A stretch of 64,000 bases of DNA from Vibrio sp. UCD-FRSSP16_30 (GCF_001676025.1 NZ_LZFW01000024.1:124001-188000), one strand, 5' to 3'; counted from the stretch's first letter, positions 26,459-35,524 are shown. Notes: generated by a model not told the origin, from the sequence alone. Program-made: numbers and translations.

Positions 26459-26887
26459 ATGAGACTTGCACATAAACGTAAAGTGCAGATGAAATTGCAA
26501 AAAAGCATTAAAACAAATGCTAGCAACTCATCATCTAAGCCATCAACAGCTCCAAAGAAGCCAAGTGCAGCAGTAAAAGCGACTCAAGCTCCAGTTGTTG
26601 ATACACCTGTAGTAGAAGCTCCTGTCGTTGCTACGACAGTGAAGGCTGATACAACTTGCGATACAGCAGTCACTGCGATTGCTTTGACACCAAAGCAACA
26701 ACAAGTATTAGACGTTGTAATGGCAAATACTGATGGAATCAATTCTAAAGGTATTGGTTTAGCTGCAGGTCAAGAAGAGTCTAAAGCGGCATCTTGGGCA
26801 ACCGGCGCTCTTAAAAAACTGTTAACTGAAAATCTTGTACAAAAAGAGCAGCTTGCGGGTAATAAAGTCATTTATAAGCCAGCTTAA
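26459..26887 (+). CDS. Basic Ala/Pro-rich protein with a C-terminal winged-helix-like domain
   Basis: This 142-residue protein has a Lys-rich start (MRLAHKRKVQMKLQ), a low-complexity linker rich in Ser, Pro, Ala, Lys and Val (about residues 20-72) and a compact C-terminal domain of ~65 residues (LTPKQQQVLDVVMAN to the end). That domain has helix-turn-helix periodicity: a helix, NSKGIGLAAG, then a helix ATGALKKLLTENL and a wing-like strand KVIYKPA. This resembles MarR-type winged helices, so DNA binding is plausible. The low-complexity basic tail recalls histone-like proteins. The family is not recognised. The gene has its own terminator at 26914-26940. Confidence 0.65.
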   Translation: MRLAHKRKVQMKLQKSIKTNASNSSSKPSTAPKKPSAAVKATQAPVVDTPVVEAPVVATTVKADTTCDTAVTAIALTPKQQQVLDVVMANTDGINSKGIGLAAGQEESKAASWATGALKKLLTENLVQKEQLAGNKVIYKPA

Positions 26888-26913
26888 GCCTTAACAGGAT
26901 CAATGTTAGTTAA

Positions 26914-26940
26914 TGCCTCGACTTGTCGGGGCATTTTTGT
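26914..26940 (+). terminator. Terminator of the gene at 26459
   Basis: The hairpin TGCCTCGA-cttg-TCGGGGCA is followed by T5. Confidence 0.85.
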
Positions 26941-26990
26941 TTCTGGTGTATAGAGGCGTGAGCGTTCTACAAAATCAGACGAAGTACTAT

Positions 26991-27158
26991 TTAATACCAA
27001 TCGTAGTAAATCTCTGATCAGCCTAGCTGGTTAAAACACTTGATAACCGCGTTGAAATTTTTGATTGTAGAATAACTACTTATCAAAAATATTCGCCTTG
27101 TTCTCAAGTGTTTTTCCTGCGCTATTTCTGATCATTTACTTACTGTGATTGGTATAAT
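26991..27158. repeat. 168-bp MITE-like element, copy 1
   Basis: This 168-bp segment is identical to the reverse complement of 48177-48344 over its whole length. Its ends are ~28-bp imperfect inverted repeats beginning ATACCAATC, each inside a TA-rich context. There is no coding capacity. Complete identity 21 kb away and in inverted orientation marks a recently active non-autonomous mobile element or a conserved repeat of the genome. Confidence 0.9.
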
Positions 27159-27271
27159 TCGTGTAAACACCTGTTATTTAGTTGATAATCACACATGCAT
27201 AATTGCGCATGTATGCGTTTATGGTAATGTCATACACAATAGTTAAATTTCAACTAATCCAGAGAAAATGC

Positions 27272-27550
27272 ATGATGAAAGTAACAGTGAGCAGTCTAAC
27301 CAAGTGGTGTGCATATAGTCATATGTTTAAGGTGTTGTCTGCTTTGATTAATGGTGGCGACATTTCAGATCAAACTAGAGCAGGACGAAACATTGCCTTG
27401 CTGGGTTTATTTTGTCCGTTCTTCTGGTATGCCTTATTTACTGGGGCCAATAAAGCCGAACTTACCTTTCACGCCTTACATTCAGGCGTCGTCTTCTTGA
27501 TTGGTATTGTGATCATGTTTTTCAGTTTAAGGCATAAGAAAGAGTCATAG
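27272..27550 (+). CDS. Small two-TM membrane protein, cotranscribed with ArsR-type regulator
   Basis: This 92-residue protein is counted from the ATG at 27272 (MMKVTVSSLTKW). The frame is open 69 nt further upstream but that part is not protein-like. Two hydrophobic segments are seen (about residues 44-62 and 67-85), joined by GANKAELTFHALH, with a basic tail RHKKES. Its stop TAG is directly followed by the ATG of the ArsR gene with no gap, so the two are one operon. The MITE-like element ends about 110 bp upstream, close to where the promoter should be. No family is recognised. Confidence 0.6.
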   Translation: MMKVTVSSLTKWCAYSHMFKVLSALINGGDISDQTRAGRNIALLGLFCPFFWYALFTGANKAELTFHALHSGVVFLIGIVIMFFSLRHKKES

Positions 27551-27940
27551 ATGGATATTCAATATTTAGATGCATTAAAGGCATTGGCTGAACCGCATCG
27601 GTTAAAGCTTTTTTGGTTATTAATTCATGTCGACCAGAAAATTACGGTTGCGGAAGCAATGGATGTGACAGGCCAAACTCAATATAACGTATCAAGAAAT
27701 TTAAAAATGTTATTTAAAGTGGGTTTATTGACTCAACAAAAAAGAGGTAAGTGGGTCTATTATACGCTGGCAAAGCAACACCAAGAACACTGGTTATCTT
27801 TAGTTGAGTCAGTGCGTTATTTACCCAAAGCGGATTTTAAAGAAGAAACCCGCCGCTGTCACACTCGCCTTACAATGCGCGTCAATGGAGAGTGCGTGGT
27901 TGGTCCAAGCAGTCAACAGTGGATTGAATTTGATGGTTAA
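27551..27940 (+). CDS. ArsR-family transcriptional regulator
   Basis: This 129-residue protein has a winged helix-turn-helix of the ArsR/SmtB kind: LDALKALAEPHRLKLFWLL at the start, recognition region VTGQTQYNVSRNLKMLFKVGLL, then wing QQKRGKWVYYTL. The C-terminal ~45 residues have two Cys (RRCHTRL and GECVVG), which might bind a ligand or metal, but the canonical ELCVCDL metal motif is absent. It is fused end-to-start with the two-TM gene upstream. Its stop codon lies within a degenerate copy of the MITE sequence (27935-27985). Confidence 0.82.
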   Translation: MDIQYLDALKALAEPHRLKLFWLLIHVDQKITVAEAMDVTGQTQYNVSRNLKMLFKVGLLTQQKRGKWVYYTLAKQHQEHWLSLVESVRYLPKADFKEETRRCHTRLTMRVNGECVVGPSSQQWIEFDG

Positions 27941-27985
27941 AACACTTGATGCTTAACAAGGGTGTTGAGTTTGTAGAATAATCAT
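27935..27985. repeat. Degenerate partial copy of the MITE-like element
   Basis: GGTTAAAACACTTGAT and TGTAGAATAA occur with the same 21-bp spacing as in the intact copy at 26991-27158, in the same orientation. The rest has diverged. It overlaps the stop codon of the ArsR gene. Confidence 0.45.
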
Positions 27986-28016
27986 TCAAATGCTGGTGGC
28001 ATTTTAAGGCAAAGTG

Positions 28017-28064
28017 CCAAAAACACGTGCTACTGTATATTTATACAGTAGCACGTGTTTTGGT
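28017..28064. repeat. Long near-perfect hairpin
   Basis: The arms AACACGTGCTACTGTATA and TATACAGTAGCACGTGTT pair over 20+ bp, extended by CCA/TGG with one bulged A and a loop of only a few T. It lies between two convergent genes, just beside an ordinary terminator at 28069-28095. Confidence 0.8.
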
Positions 28065-28068
28065 AACA

Positions 28069-28095
28069 AAAAAGAGCCATCAGGCTCTTTTTATT
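28069..28095. terminator. Bidirectional terminator
   Basis: AAAAAAGAGCC-atca-GGCTCTTTTT lies between the convergent ArsR gene and the gene at 28122 and can serve both strands. Confidence 0.8.
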
Positions 28096-28121
28096 GATTA
28101 CTTTGTCTGCCCTAAATAGGA

Positions 28122-28382
28122 CTACTTCTTACCAATTGGTCGGTTTTCTTTGGCTTTGAGAGTAATTTTGCCAAAGCCCAGTTTTCTAAAGTAGTTATCG
28201 CGGTAATCGCGAGTCGCCTTGGTATCTGAAATGGCTTCTATTTGCTGTTCCATAACAAGAAATTCTTTAATATCAATGCCTTCAGCGTCAGCGACAGCTT
28301 CATGGATATTGCGAAATTGCTGATAAGAGAACAGTAATTCTTTGTGTTCTTTGTTGTATACGTATTGAATTGTTCTTGCCAT
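28122..28382 (-). CDS. Small conserved protein (DUF2960-like)
   Basis: This 86-residue soluble protein begins MARTIQYVYNKEHKELLFSY, has helices with EAVADAEGIDIKEFLVMEQQ, and ends in a basic region KLGFGKITLKAKENRP. The pattern matches a small family seen in Vibrio and Shewanella that I recall as DUF2960 (not checked). No catalytic motif is apparent. It lies just downstream of the MscS/NTPase pair on the same strand, with a 34-bp gap, so it may be the last gene of that operon. Confidence 0.65.
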   Translation of the reverse strand: MARTIQYVYNKEHKELLFSYQQFRNIHEAVADAEGIDIKEFLVMEQQIEAISDTKATRDYRDNYFRKLGFGKITLKAKENRPIGKK

Positions 28383-28416
28383 GATTATCTCGATAATTGT
28401 TCTGATGTCATAAGGA

Positions 28417-29301
28417 TTAACTTGCTAATGTATTCACTGCGATTCGCGGTGGGGTGATAGCGTTCTTTTTAAATTCCTTCATGACACGTAATGTGATGTC
28501 GGTTTCAAACAGTTTCTCATATCCCGTGTCCACAACATAGGCTTTACAGGTTAATTGTATCGCCAAGTAGTTATCAGTAATGGTCTGCTTTACCAATACA
28601 ACGACTGGTTTAGGCAGGTGGATATAGCGGCTTGATGACGCCGCTTCTTGGATAAGGTTACGCGCAAGGTCAATGTCTTGGTCCATTCCCACATAGAAGG
28701 GAATAACCACCTGCATGTCGAGTGCACCGTAATTTCCGCTGACCGTCACTTCATTTAAGAATTTGTTGTTAGGAATGGTGATGATGTCATCATTGAGGGT
28801 ACGCATCCTGACCGAACGCAATCCTATGGTAATAATGTCACCGTAGTTACCTTCAAAGGTGACACGGTCACCTACTTGGAAAGGGCGGTCAATCATGACC
28901 GTTAGACCGGCAATGAAAGAGGCAGCCAGATCTTTTAATGCGAAACCTACGGATACGGCAAGCGTACCGCCGATTAATGCGAGGATATGATCGTTGATTC
29001 TAAAGCTGATCATAAACACCACAATACCTGCGGTAATGTAGATAAAGAACTGTAAAAAGGACTGCGCTTTTTGCAGGATCATTCGATACTGCACGAACTG
29101 TGTGCTGACACTGGCAACCACAGAATCAATAAATCTCAGTAGCAACCATGTACAAGCAATAATCAGCACCGAAAATAAAACACCTCCCCAACGAACTAAG
29201 CTGGCAAAGTCTTGTATTGCAGCAACGTCAGGGACTTCCTGCATTGCAAAACTGAGGCTACTGAAGGAAATACTGAAAATAAAAAATAGAATTCTTAGCA
29301 T
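28417..29301 (-). CDS. Mechanosensitive channel, MscS family
   Basis: This 294-residue protein starts at the ATG at 29301, one nt after the stop of the upstream NTPase gene; the longer frame overlaps that gene. It has a signal-like hydrophobic N-terminus (MLRILFFIFSISFSSLSFA), TM helices near residues 35-55 and 75-100, and the pore-lining TM3 with small residues (ALIGGTLAVSVGFALKDLAASF). The MscS beta domain follows: GDRVTFEGNYGDIITIGLRSVRMRT, then IPNNKFL. A cytoplasmic alpha/beta cage part ends the protein. The family opens on membrane tension. Tight coupling to a membrane NTPase gene is unusual. Confidence 0.9.
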   Translation of the reverse strand: MLRILFFIFSISFSSLSFAMQEVPDVAAIQDFASLVRWGGVLFSVLIIACTWLLLRFIDSVVASVSTQFVQYRMILQKAQSFLQFFIYITAGIVVFMISFRINDHILALIGGTLAVSVGFALKDLAASFIAGLTVMIDRPFQVGDRVTFEGNYGDIITIGLRSVRMRTLNDDIITIPNNKFLNEVTVSGNYGALDMQVVIPFYVGMDQDIDLARNLIQEAASSSRYIHLPKPVVVLVKQTITDNYLAIQLTCKAYVVDTGYEKLFETDITLRVMKEFKKNAITPPRIAVNTLAS

Positions 29302-29302
29302 G

Positions 29303-31657
29303 TTATTTAACCAGTAAATGTTGACGGTGAAGGACGTTAGTAATGTGACGATACCAATGGTCTGAAATTTTGGCTTTATCTTCACTCCAGTCTATGTAGC
29401 CACGGCTTTGGAAGTATCGCAACGTGCCTAATACCTCAGCGTGACTGAGTCTGGTACATTCAGAAAGTGCCTCTTGGCTTGCAACTTCCAATTGTACGAT
29501 TGAGCGTAATACTGCCAGCATAGGTTTAGGCATTTTTTCTAACTCTTCAGATTCTGGCGCGCGGAATAACCGAACCACAACAGCGTCGGTGGTTTTGTTT
29601 CTGCGCAGCGATAAACGAAAGAATCGTAATGCAACCGTTGGGTTACCATCGGCGTAGTGCCAAAGAATGCGATAGAAACCATTACGAGCTCTATCTTCTT
29701 CACTGATGTTGTCATTGTCCCATTGTTTAGGCACGACTAATCCATCAAATGAGACGTGATGCTCGTCAGTTTGATTAATTCGAGACGCTAATAGCATTGC
29801 AACTTGAGCTTCACTCCAGTTTGGAAGAAAAGACACCCAGTCAAACAACAAGCGCTCTCCACGTGCTCTATCAACAAAGCGCCAACTGGCTTTTTCTATA
29901 GCCAGTACTGCGCGGTGATTCTTTTTAGAACGACGCAATAGGTTTGTAAATTTTAATAGCCCAGCAAGCCCGCCAACCATTGGTTTAACAAGGCGCTGGC
30001 CATTATCTAAGGCAATCAGATAGTTCTCATTACTTTTTCGCAGATGATTAAGGATCTGAATTTCACCGACATCTCGGTTAAGCCCAAGCTTCTCTGCAAA
30101 CTCTTCCATTAGCTCTGTGTATCCAGCATAAGGACAGTTGAGATAAATAGGGGTAGCGTTTTTCACCTTAAATAACAGCTGCTTTAAAAAGGTGGTTGTA
30201 CCGATACCGCGCTCACCTGAGATCACACATACCGCAGGGCTATTAGACAGAACATAGCTAGAGATTAATTTAAACTCGTTAGAAGCATAATCAATCAAAG
30301 TACTGTCTTCGTGTCCCGGGGTAATGTACTGAAACAGTTCATCTCCTTTGATGCGCACAAAGTTTTGTGACTGTAATTCGGTTTCATTTTGCTTGGCTAC
30401 TTCAATTTTAAATAGGTAGGCAAGGCCTTGGCTAAAGAAAGTATATTGAGAGAGCTTTGATACAATAATGGACTGGCAAGTGCTTTTGATGATCCACACA
30501 ATCCCGACCACAGTTGCGCCGATGTTTAATAGAAAGGTGTTTTCATTTTTCTCAGCCCATACCACCCATAAAGGTTTGTCTGAGGCTTTACTGACTCGGC
30601 GAAATACAATAGGGCGCCATTTGCGTAGAATTTTCAAAGTGATCAATACGAACCAGAAAAAGACTAGGCTGGATATCCAATAATAGATGGTGCCTTTACC
30701 TACCATGCGTTCCGATATCTGTAAAATAACGCCAACGAAAATAAAGCTCCATATATACCAACGAATGGTCGATAGGCGTAAAGAGATGATCTCCTTGCTT
30801 GAGGTTCGGCTATTACGGTAGGCAAATTCTAAGATAAAGCTGATGGCAATTGAGCCACCTAAAATCCACCAAGTAAAGATTTCAAGAACAATCAGTTGGC
30901 TAAGGCTTGGTATGGTTGAGAGCACCCGCAGTGAAAGCGTGATGGCAATTAATACTGCAATCGCTCTGTGAGCTCGGCTTATATACCAAATTAGACGAAT
31001 CCATAATGGTGGACGAGTGCCATTTTCTAGCTGAACGTTTTTAAAACCTTCGATAAAACGTTTGCTGTTGGCAAGCCACCAAGTAAGAACAAAGTAAATA
31101 AACAATACTTTTAATACTGCCCATACTAGAGGGACAGGGGAAATGAAGATGTCTTTCATCAGCAGTTTGAAACTGCGTATCTGCAGATGAATTAAAAACT
31201 CACCATTAAGACGGGTGATATACCACTCTTGTTTAAATTGGGTAACACCAGAGGGACCAAACCCTGTCACCAGTTCTTGAGTCGCGTGACTGGAAAGTTT
31301 GATAAGGTCTTCTTTACTTTTACCCAGACTACGCAGTGTTAACCAAGTCTGCTCCGCTTCCTTCCAGTGTTTTTCACTGTCAGAATTACTGTAAGTATCA
31401 ATTTGTGTAGCGAATTGATCAGCGTGTTTACGCTGCTCATTGATCACCGCTTCCATTAATTGATTGACTTTTTCCTTGTCGGCTCGCCCCATAAATAAGG
31501 GTTCTGGGACGTTATCTACTTCAGCCGCAATTTTGCTTGCAACCTCATCAATCTGAGGTTCATCAGCCAGATTATATTCCCACTTTGCTTGAGCACTAAA
31601 TGACAACAGCATTAAAATAAGGGGTAAGAGAAAGTGTTTAGCTCGCATGATTCTCAC
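29303..31657 (-). CDS. Exported/membrane protein with a cytosolic P-loop NTPase domain
   Basis: This 784-residue protein starts with a signal peptide (to about residue 24). A helical periplasmic region follows (25-165), then about six TM helices (near 175-195, 228-250, 257-277, 299-314, 324-345, 375-398). Then comes a NTPase module: Walker A GERGIGTTTF at 481-490 and Walker B-like YLIALDN at 546-552, followed by an AAA/STAND-like helical part and a winged-helix-like C-terminus (SIVQLEVASQEALSECTRL, then GTLRYFQSRGYIDW). The Walker A has T instead of the usual K (GxxxxGTT), so ATP hydrolysis may be weak or absent. It overlaps into MscS by coupling (1-nt gap). Function unknown. Confidence 0.8.
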   Translation of the reverse strand: MRIMRAKHFLLPLILMLLSFSAQAKWEYNLADEPQIDEVASKIAAEVDNVPEPLFMGRADKEKVNQLMEAVINEQRKHADQFATQIDTYSNSDSEKHWKEAEQTWLTLRSLGKSKEDLIKLSSHATQELVTGFGPSGVTQFKQEWYITRLNGEFLIHLQIRSFKLLMKDIFISPVPLVWAVLKVLFIYFVLTWWLANSKRFIEGFKNVQLENGTRPPLWIRLIWYISRAHRAIAVLIAITLSLRVLSTIPSLSQLIVLEIFTWWILGGSIAISFILEFAYRNSRTSSKEIISLRLSTIRWYIWSFIFVGVILQISERMVGKGTIYYWISSLVFFWFVLITLKILRKWRPIVFRRVSKASDKPLWVVWAEKNENTFLLNIGATVVGIVWIIKSTCQSIIVSKLSQYTFFSQGLAYLFKIEVAKQNETELQSQNFVRIKGDELFQYITPGHEDSTLIDYASNEFKLISSYVLSNSPAVCVISGERGIGTTTFLKQLLFKVKNATPIYLNCPYAGYTELMEEFAEKLGLNRDVGEIQILNHLRKSNENYLIALDNGQRLVKPMVGGLAGLLKFTNLLRRSKKNHRAVLAIEKASWRFVDRARGERLLFDWVSFLPNWSEAQVAMLLASRINQTDEHHVSFDGLVVPKQWDNDNISEEDRARNGFYRILWHYADGNPTVALRFFRLSLRRNKTTDAVVVRLFRAPESEELEKMPKPMLAVLRSIVQLEVASQEALSECTRLSHAEVLGTLRYFQSRGYIDWSEDKAKISDHWYRHITNVLHRQHLLVK

Positions 31658-31836
31658 TTGTTAGTTTGTTCCATGCAAAGTTTAGTGCAGATGCGGTCTG
31701 ATACGAAATTTTTTTAAAGAAAACATTGAATTACATGCAATGCATTTTGCTAAAAGTTGAGAACTGTGTCTCTTTATTAAATCCATGTATGAGTGCTAGT
31801 CTTAATTAACAACTCATTAGCATCTTAAAAGGCTTC

Positions 31837-32550
31837 ATGATGGTATTCGCATACAAAAACATAGTTATACTGACTGGGGCTGGCATATCGGCAGAGTCGG
31901 GTATTCAAACATTTCGCGCCCAAGATGGTTTATGGGAAAACCACCGTATTGAAGATGTTGCCACCCCTGAGGGTTTTGCTAAAGATCCCATATTGGTGCA
32001 CTCGTTTTATAATATGCGCAGGCAAATGTTGTTGTCTGAGAATATCCAAGCCAATGCTGCCCATCTAGCGCTAGGGGAACTGGAACGTAATCTAAACGGA
32101 AAAGTGACTGTGGTGACACAAAACATCGATAACCTCCATGAGAGAGGCGGTACGCAAAATATCATTCATATGCATGGAGAACTGCTTAAAGCACGTTGCA
32201 GTGAATCCGGTCAGGTGGTCGATCAGATGGATGATCTTAATGACGGCGACTTGTGTCATTGCTGTCAAATCCCTCAGCAGATGCGTCCACACATTGTTTG
32301 GTTTGGAGAAATGCCACTGCAAATGGATAAAATTTACGCCGCTATCGAGGAGGCTGATTTGTTCATTTCGATTGGCACTTCAGGCGTCGTATATCCTGCT
32401 GCGGGTTTTGTGCATGATGCTAAACTGCACGGAGCGCACACCATTGAAGTGAATTTGCAGCCAAGTGCGGTTGAAAGTGAGTTTGCTGAAAAGCGTTACG
32501 GGCCTGCCAGTATTGAGGTGCCAAAGCTTGTTGCGGAGTTACTGTCTTAA
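31837..32550 (+). CDS. cobB: NAD-dependent protein deacylase (sirtuin)
   Basis: This 237-residue cytosolic sirtuin removes acetyl and succinyl groups from lysines using NAD+. Motifs: [15 protein letters not shown] (NAD binding, 14-28), TQNIDNLH (94-101), catalytic H113 in HMHGE, zinc Cys C121, C140, C142 and C143 region, and [12 protein letters not shown]58 and R61 (FYNMRR) are the pair that recognises succinyl-lysine in class III enzymes, so desuccinylase activity is likely. It is not in an operon. Two in-frame ATGs at 31837 and 31840 make no difference to the product. Confidence 0.95.
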   Translation: MMVFAYKNIVILTGAGISAESGIQTFRAQDGLWENHRIEDVATPEGFAKDPILVHSFYNMRRQMLLSENIQANAAHLALGELERNLNGKVTVVTQNIDNLHERGGTQNIIHMHGELLKARCSESGQVVDQMDDLNDGDLCHCCQIPQQMRPHIVWFGEMPLQMDKIYAAIEEADLFISIGTSGVVYPAAGFVHDAKLHGAHTIEVNLQPSAVESEFAEKRYGPASIEVPKLVAELLS

Positions 32551-32766
32551 TGACGCGCCGCTATTGCCAATTGTTAGTCTAACTGGAACGAATTTTTCTG
32601 ATAATTCAGGGTGTTAAAAGGTATAAAAAGCAAGCAGATCATACCAAACACCCAATATATACTTGTTAAGTGATGTGTGCATAGGCTTAAGGCTATGCCG
32701 TCGAGGCTGTTTACAGGTATACTGCGCCAGACACTTTTCTTTTAAAGGCAAGGACCTAAAGATTCA

Positions 32767-33624
32767 ATGAGCGATCCGATAGAAAAAAACTTCAACCTAG
32801 GTGGAAGTATCGATAAAGCGTTAGCCGGAGATTTTGAGCTAAAACCGGTGAGTGTGATTACTGAGGCGTGGCAATTGACCATGCGCAACTTCCTGTCATT
32901 TTCACCTGCTGTGATTCTATTAATTGCGATTCAAGTTATTATCTTTATCGTCGCACTCAAATTTCAGATCGGGGATATATCTGAAATTTTGACTATGTTC
33001 CAAAGCCCTGAAACACTCGATCCTGCTATCTTCCAGTCCATATTTGTTGCTAACTTTAGTTTTGAAGTTGTGGCTGCTCCCATTTATGCGGGTGTAGCGC
33101 TAATGGCGATGAGTCATGCCGCTGGCCTAAGTACACAAACAGGGCATATCACTAAAGGTCTGCAATTTATGTTGCCTGTTATCTTAGTGACCATGATCAA
33201 CTTGTTATCTCAAGCGATAGCCGGTGCTTTATTTCCTCTGCTTTCTCTTTATTTGTCATTAGCGTTTAGTAACGCGATGCTGTTAGTGTGTGAAAAACGT
33301 CTTACTCCAGTAAAAGCACTATGGATTTCATTACGTGCTGTGAATAAACGTATTTTCTCTATTGCGGTTATTTATCTTGTGACCATGATGGCATTTCTGG
33401 CCGGCATGATGATGTATGGATTGGGATTAGTGGTTGCTGTGCCTTTCTTCTTTCATGCAAAAGGGATTATCTATCGCAATATGTTTGGTATTCGTTTGCA
33501 GGTTGTGGCTTCCTCTGAATCCCAGAATGCAAACACGGAAACAGAACAAGATAATCACTCTAATGATGACAACTCTGGCCCTAAATCGGGTTCAGCTGGT
33601 GGCTCGAACACATTTGACGCATAG
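32767..33624 (+). CDS. Polytopic membrane protein of unknown function
   Basis: This 285-residue protein has a short cytosolic N-terminus and about five or six hydrophobic helices (near 43-63, 97-120, 133-155, 160-175, 195-218 and 215-235). It ends in a hydrophilic, Asn/Ser/Gly-rich tail with many acidic residues (from about 250). It resembles small membrane proteins with repeated ‘glycerophosphoryl diester/YciC-like’ helices, but no family is assigned. It is followed 13 nt later by a secreted DUF2987-type protein gene, probably in one operon. Confidence 0.65.
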   Translation: MSDPIEKNFNLGGSIDKALAGDFELKPVSVITEAWQLTMRNFLSFSPAVILLIAIQVIIFIVALKFQIGDISEILTMFQSPETLDPAIFQSIFVANFSFEVVAAPIYAGVALMAMSHAAGLSTQTGHITKGLQFMLPVILVTMINLLSQAIAGALFPLLSLYLSLAFSNAMLLVCEKRLTPVKALWISLRAVNKRIFSIAVIYLVTMMAFLAGMMMYGLGLVVAVPFFFHAKGIIYRNMFGIRLQVVASSESQNANTETEQDNHSNDDNSGPKSGSAGGSNTFDA

Positions 33625-33637
33625 GAATGGATTTATA

Positions 33638-34303
33638 ATGAAACGTCAATGGTGGACGCCTTTTATCATGGCTGTTGGACTGTCCTGTATTGGGCTTGCG
33701 TCGCAGGTTCATGCCGAAGACTATATGTTTACTTACAGCAAATTGTATTCTCCGCTAAAACATAACTTGGAATTACAAGACCAAGATGTGAAAGTCGGGC
33801 TGTTCTTTACCAACTTTGCCACTATGCAGCCTTGCTCAATTGAGAGAGCTTGGATGGAAAAAGAACAGCATCATGAAGTGCTTAATATCAGTGATAATGG
33901 TGAAGTAAATGTGCCAATGGATCGCAACTTAAAAAGCGCGAATCCGTTGGTTTATATCCATACTCAAAAAGACGCAAGATGTGATTATTCTCTAGTGGTT
34001 TTAACTAAACAGCCATTTGTTGGTGAGATTAGTCATTCTAAATTGCAGCACACCACCACCCAAATGTCAGCCGTTTTAGGGGCGTTAGGTGGCATGTTCT
34101 CAAGTTGGTTTGCGCCAGATATTGAGGGTGTTACGTTAGAGTTTAAACCGAATACAATTAACGAAGTGAATTTATCTAACGGTAAAGTGATTACCGTTAA
34201 TGAGCAGGGCAAAGCGATCCTTACATTGTCTGATCTTAATGGCGGCGTGAGCGCAACGTTACCGATAGAAACGCAACGAGTCATGCCTTACATTCAAAAG
34301 TAG
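33638..34303 (+). CDS. Secreted DUF2987-type protein
   Basis: This 221-residue protein starts at the ATG at 33638 (AGGAATGG ribosome binding site); the open frame extends upstream across the neighbour without support. The signal peptide ends near QVHAED. The mature part begins YMFTYSKLYSPLKHNL and carries CSIERAWMEKEQHHE, then MDRNLKSANPLVYIHT, a pattern I recall from DUF2987 of Vibrio and Shewanella (unchecked). Two Cys in the mature protein could form a disulfide. It is paired with the membrane protein upstream. Confidence 0.75.
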   Translation: MKRQWWTPFIMAVGLSCIGLASQVHAEDYMFTYSKLYSPLKHNLELQDQDVKVGLFFTNFATMQPCSIERAWMEKEQHHEVLNISDNGEVNVPMDRNLKSANPLVYIHTQKDARCDYSLVVLTKQPFVGEISHSKLQHTTTQMSAVLGALGGMFSSWFAPDIEGVTLEFKPNTINEVNLSNGKVITVNEQGKAILTLSDLNGGVSATLPIETQRVMPYIQK

Positions 34304-34345
34304 CTGATTTATTGTTGAAGCACATCTAAGCGTTTATTTTCATAT

Positions 34346-34382
34346 AGAGCTAAGTTGATATAATTCACTTAGCTCTTTTTTC
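34346..34382 (+). terminator. Terminator of the DUF2987 operon
   Basis: AGAGCTAAGT / ACTTAGCTCT pair around an 11-nt loop, with T6 following. Confidence 0.8.
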
Positions 34383-34545
34383 ATTCTGATTTTGTCGAAC
34401 GGTACGGGCTAATATCAAGTTAACTCTTGTTTAGTGGTAAAGTTAAGCTGCGCATATTTAATCATCTTCAAAAAGTCCGTATAATTCCCGCCTTAAAGTA
34501 CTAAGTTAAAAACGGCATCGTTATGATGCGTTATGTGAGCAAGCA

Positions 34546-35451
34546 ATGAGCCAAATAGACACAAGAAAAGAAACACTTGAATTAAACAAGCTGCAAAAAC
34601 GCCTACGCCGAAATGTCGGTAATGCCATTATTGATTACAACATGATCGAAGAAGGTGATGTGGTAATGGCGTGCATCAGCGGTGGTAAAGACTCCTTTGC
34701 AATGCTTGATATTTTACTTCAATTGCAAAAAGTTGCGCCTATTAAGTTTGAAGTTGTTGCGGTTAACTTAGATCAAAAACAGCCGGGTTTCCCAGAGCAT
34801 ATCTTGCCGGACTATTTCGAAACACTGAATACGCCTTACTACATCGTGGATAAAGACACTTATTCTGTTGTTAAAGAAAAAATCCCAGAAGGCAAAACAA
34901 CCTGTGGTTTATGTTCTCGTTTACGCCGCGGCACCTTGTATTCGTTTGCTGAAAAAATTGGCGCGACCAAAATTGCTCTAGGTCATCACATGGATGACAT
35001 TGTTGAGACACTGTTTTTAAACATGTTTCACGGCGCACGCATTAAAGCGATGCCACCAAAGCTTCGCTCGGATGATGGTCGTAATGTTGTGATTAGACCG
35101 CTGACTTATTGCCGCGAAAAAGATTTGATTGCATACGCAGAACATCGCGAATTCCCAATCATTCCTTGTAATCTCTGTGGCTCTCAAGAGAAGCTAGAAA
35201 GAAAATCAATCAAAGCAATGCTCATTGATTGGGATCATAAGACACCAGGGCGAGTCGAGCGAGTCTTTAAATCCATACAAAATGTCAGCCCAAGTCAGTT
35301 AGCGGATAAAGAGTTATTTGATTTTGTAAACTTGCCTATCGATAGGCAAGGAGAGCGTGAAGAGTATGAATTTACCGAGGCGACCGTGTCTTCAACGAAT
35401 ATTGATTCAACCATTGATGAATCGTTGTTTATTGATGTTACGCACGTGTAG
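34546..35451 (+). CDS. ttcA: tRNA 2-thiocytidine biosynthesis protein TtcA
   Basis: This 301-residue protein adds sulfur to cytidine 32 of tRNA using ATP and a [4Fe-4S] cluster. The PP-loop is SGGKDS at 45-50. The cluster cysteines are C120 and C123 in [11 protein letters not shown], plus the later NLCGSQE Cys. The block [16 protein letters not shown] and [10 protein letters not shown] are family-typical. Length matches E. coli TtcA. It is convergent with uspE, sharing a bidirectional terminator. The order ttcA, uspE, fnr is conserved in Vibrionaceae. Confidence 0.97.
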   Translation: MSQIDTRKETLELNKLQKRLRRNVGNAIIDYNMIEEGDVVMACISGGKDSFAMLDILLQLQKVAPIKFEVVAVNLDQKQPGFPEHILPDYFETLNTPYYIVDKDTYSVVKEKIPEGKTTCGLCSRLRRGTLYSFAEKIGATKIALGHHMDDIVETLFLNMFHGARIKAMPPKLRSDDGRNVVIRPLTYCREKDLIAYAEHREFPIIPCNLCGSQEKLERKSIKAMLIDWDHKTPGRVERVFKSIQNVSPSQLADKELFDFVNLPIDRQGEREEYEFTEATVSSTNIDSTIDESLFIDVTHV

Positions 35452-35481
35452 ATAGCACTCGATTGATATGATCTAAAAACT

Positions 35482-35524
35482 AAAAGGCCTGACTTAGATT
35501 GAGTATCTAAATCAGGCCTTTTTC
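35482..35524. terminator. Bidirectional terminator of ttcA and uspE
   Basis: AAAGGCCTGActTAGAT / ATCTaAaTCAGGCCTTTTT form a long hairpin between the two convergent genes. Confidence 0.85.

Noticed and set aside
28859-28871. GTGACACGGTCAC as a fourth matS site
   Set aside because: The third central base should be C or T; it is G. Likewise GTGACAGCGTAAC at 52390 and GTGACACCGTAAC at 59342 each have one mismatch, so they are not listed as matS.
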